From an uncultured Allomuricauda sp. (GTDB taxonomy: Bacteria; Bacteroidota; Bacteroidia; Flavobacteriales; Flavobacteriaceae): DNA of 7,025 nucleotides. The notes under the pieces are model-generated. The model did no database searches. It had not been told where the DNA came from and saw only the letters and a program-made list of their open reading frames with translations. This document shows, one piece after another, positions 4,926-7,025 of this stretch; the stretch's first letter is position 1; each line of letters starts with the position of its first letter. The translations under genes and the position numbers were made by a program. The stretch lies in assembly GCA_937911965.1 (NCBI GenBank), contig CALDPL010000289.1:1-7025 (forward strand), read 5' to 3'.

Positions 4926-7025
4926 ATGATCCGCTACGAAGAAAATATTGAGGTCAGGGGGGCCAGGGTACACAATCTGAAAAACATCGATGTCACCATA
5001 CCCAGGGAAAAACTCGTGGTGATCACGGGGCTTTCGGGTAGTGGAAAATCCTCATTGGCCTTCGACACCATATACGCGGAGGGGCAACGTCGATACATCG
5101 AGACCTTTTCCGCCTATGCACGGCAATTCCTCGGTGGACTCGAGCGCCCCGATGTGGACAAGATCGACGGGCTGTCCCCGGTGATCGCCATTGAACAAAA
5201 GACCACCTCGAGATCCCCCAGGTCCACTGTGGGCACCATCACGGAAATCTATGATTTTCTCCGGCTGCTCTATGCCAGGGCCTCAGAGGCCCATAGCTAC
5301 AATACCGGGGAAAAAATGGTGAGTTACAGCGATGGGCAGATCGTGGATCTGATCTTGGCCTCCTATGGGGGCAAAAGAATAAACATACTGGCCCCGGTGG
5401 TGCGTTCCAGGAAGGGGCACTATCGGGAACTCTTTGAACAGATCGGAAAACAGGGTTTCGTGAAAGTACGGGTGGACGGGGAGATCAAGGACCTTGTCAA
5501 GGGCATGAAACTGGACCGCTACAAGACCCATGACATCGAAATCGTAATCGACCGCCTGAAGGTGTCCGACCAAGAGGAATTCCAAAAACGCTTGGCCGAA
5601 TCCATCAATACCGCCATGTACTCCGGGGACAATGTGATGATGGTCCTGGAAGAGGACCAAGAGGTTCCCCGCTATTTCAGCAGGGACCTCATGTGCCCCT
5701 CCACCGGGATTTCCTATCCCATGCCCGAGCCCAATACCTTTTCGTTCAACTCCCCCAAGGGCATGTGTCCCGAGTGCAGTGGTCTGGGCCACGTCCACCG
5801 GGTCAACCCGGACAAAATCATTCCCGACCCCAAACTGTCCATCAAGGCCGGGGGCTTGGCCCCCTTGGGGGAATACAAAAATTCATGGGCCTTCAAACAA
5901 TTGGAGACCATTGCCAAACGGTACGATTTCGAATTGGGCGATCCCATTTCCAAAATTCCCAAAGCGGCCATGGAGGTCATCCTGTTCGGGGGCAAGGAGA
6001 ATTTTGCAGTGGACTCCAAGTCGTTGGGGGTGAGAAGGGAGTACAAAATCGATTACGAGGGGATTTCCAATTTCATTCGGACCCAATTTGAGGAATCCGA
6101 ATCCACCTCGATCAGACGTTGGGCCAAGGATTATATGGACAAGGTCAAATGTCCGGAATGCGAGGGGGCGCGCTTGCGCAAGGAATCCCTGTATTTCAAA
6201 ATGGGAGGCAAAAACATTGCGGAACTGGCCCATATGGACATCAGGGAGCTTTCGGTTTTCTTCCAGGAGCTCGATGCCGACCTGAAAGGGGATCGAAAAA
6301 AGATAGCCGAGGAAATCCTGAAGGAAATCAATTCCCGGATCGGCTTTTTGTTGGATGTGGGCCTGGACTACCTTTCCCTGGACCGGGGTTCCAAGACCCT
6401 TTCCGGGGGCGAGGCACAGCGTATCCGCTTGGCCACCCAGATCGGATCTCAATTGGTCGGGGTGCTCTACATCCTGGACGAACCCAGTATCGGGCTGCAC
6501 CAAAGGGACAATGCCCGCCTGATCCAATCCCTGGAATCCCTCAGGGACCTTGGAAACTCGGTGATCGTTGTGGAACACGATCGGGATATGATCGAACGGG
6601 CCGACCATGTCATAGACATCGGTCCCAAAGCGGGCAGGCACGGAGGGCAGATCATTTCCCAAGGCACACCGTCCCAATTGAAGGAACAGGATACCACCAC
6701 GGCAAAATACCTTTCCGGGGAACTTGAGATCCCACTGCCCGCCAGCCGCAGGAAGGGCAACGGCAAAAAGATCGTCCTGAGCGGCTGTACCGGGAACAAC
6801 CTAAAGGATATCACCGTGGAATTCCCCTTGGGCATGCTCCTCGGGGTGACCGGGGTTTCGGGCAGTGGCAAATCCACCCTGGTCAACGAGACCCTCTACC
6901 CCATTATGAACGCCCATTACTTCAATGGGGTAAAAAAGCCCATGCCCTATAAAAAAATCAGTGGCCTCCAACATCTGGACAAGGTCATCGATATCAACCA
7001 GACCCCCATTGGAAGGACCCCCCGA
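4926..7025 (+). CDS. uvrA: Excinuclease ABC subunit A (UvrA), 3'-truncated by window edge
   Basis: UvrA is the damage-recognition ATPase of nucleotide excision repair; its dimer finds bulky lesions and loads UvrB. The frame [21 protein letters not shown] runs open to the last base, giving 700 codons. Full-length UvrA is about 940 residues, so the second ATPase's signature and Walker B regions lie outside. Visible elements are the first Walker [10 protein letters not shown] (35-43), the UvrB-binding and insertion domains, the CPEC pair C409/C412 in [13 protein letters not shown], the first signature LSGGE (492-496), Walker B VLYILDEP (513-520) and the second Walker [10 protein letters not shown] (643-651). 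The window ends in the conserved IGRTPR. The zinc module after the UvrB-binding domain has C257-P-S-T260 and C281-P-E-C284, so one of its four cysteines is a threonine. The start is fixed by the conserved N-terminus; no Shine-Dalgarno sequence is seen. Confidence 0.97.
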   Translation, partial: MIRYEENIEVRGARVHNLKNIDVTIPREKLVVITGLSGSGKSSLAFDTIYAEGQRRYIETFSAYARQFLGGLERPDVDKIDGLSPVIAIEQKTTSRSPRSTVGTITEIYDFLRLLYARASEAHSYNTGEKMVSYSDGQIVDLILASYGGKRINILAPVVRSRKGHYRELFEQIGKQGFVKVRVDGEIKDLVKGMKLDRYKTHDIEIVIDRLKVSDQEEFQKRLAESINTAMYSGDNVMMVLEEDQEVPRYFSRDLMCPSTGISYPMPEPNTFSFNSPKGMCPECSGLGHVHRVNPDKIIPDPKLSIKAGGLAPLGEYKNSWAFKQLETIAKRYDFELGDPISKIPKAAMEVILFGGKENFAVDSKSLGVRREYKIDYEGISNFIRTQFEESESTSIRRWAKDYMDKVKCPECEGARLRKESLYFKMGGKNIAELAHMDIRELSVFFQELDADLKGDRKKIAEEILKEINSRIGFLLDVGLDYLSLDRGSKTLSGGEAQRIRLATQIGSQLVGVLYILDEPSIGLHQRDNARLIQSLESLRDLGNSVIVVEHDRDMIERADHVIDIGPKAGRHGGQIISQGTPSQLKEQDTTTAKYLSGELEIPLPASRRKGNGKKIVLSGCTGNNLKDITVEFPLGMLLGVTGVSGSGKSTLVNETLYPIMNAHYFNGVKKPMPYKKISGLQHLDKVIDINQTPIGRTPR

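Noticed and set aside
5283..6886. Several long minus-strand and off-frame open frames within 5283-6886
   Set aside because: They are shadows of uvrA, whose own frame is continuous and carries every expected motif; the shadows have compositionally biased, motif-free translations.

Overview
The window looks like a chromosomal segment from a flavobacterium-like Bacteroidota with rather high GC for that group. Three things point there. Start codons mostly lack a Shine-Dalgarno sequence. All four recognisable promoters have the Bacteroidota -7 element TAnnTTTG paired with a TTTG/TTTC -33 element. UvrA carries a CPST variant in its first zinc-binding loop. This is an inference from sequence style; the species cannot be named. 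I see no mobile elements, RNA genes or CRISPR arrays.

Layout: (1) 1-2540, plus strand: the 3' part of a gamma-glutamyltransferase gene (ggt), then an ATP-grasp ligase gene 11 nt later, probably one operon. (2) 2543-3295, minus strand: a LexA/CI-like regulator with an N-terminal helix-turn-helix and a C-terminal S24 self-cleaving domain, meeting the ATP-grasp gene tail to tail. (3) 3296-3493: a divergent control region with a promoter on each strand and four copies of a 13-bp operator-like palindrome (pattern WGGAWTDWWTCCA). (4) 3494-4267, plus: a DUF4130/TIGR03915-type putative DNA-repair protein. (5) 4272-4802, minus: a small protein with an N-terminal UvrD/PcrA-type Tudor-like motif. (6) 4803-4925: a divergent promoter region. 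(7) 4926 to the window end, plus: uvrA, 700 codons visible and open at the 3' edge.

The most interesting part is 2543-4267. The regulator keeps the Ala-Gly bond, Ser and Lys needed for LexA-type self-cleavage, and it is divergent from a gene of a family linked to DNA repair. The operator-like sites cover the core elements of both promoters. This reads as a compact autoregulated, damage-inducible switch with its own operator sequence. The uvrA control region has no copy of that operator, so uvrA is probably controlled separately even though it lies 1.4 kb away.
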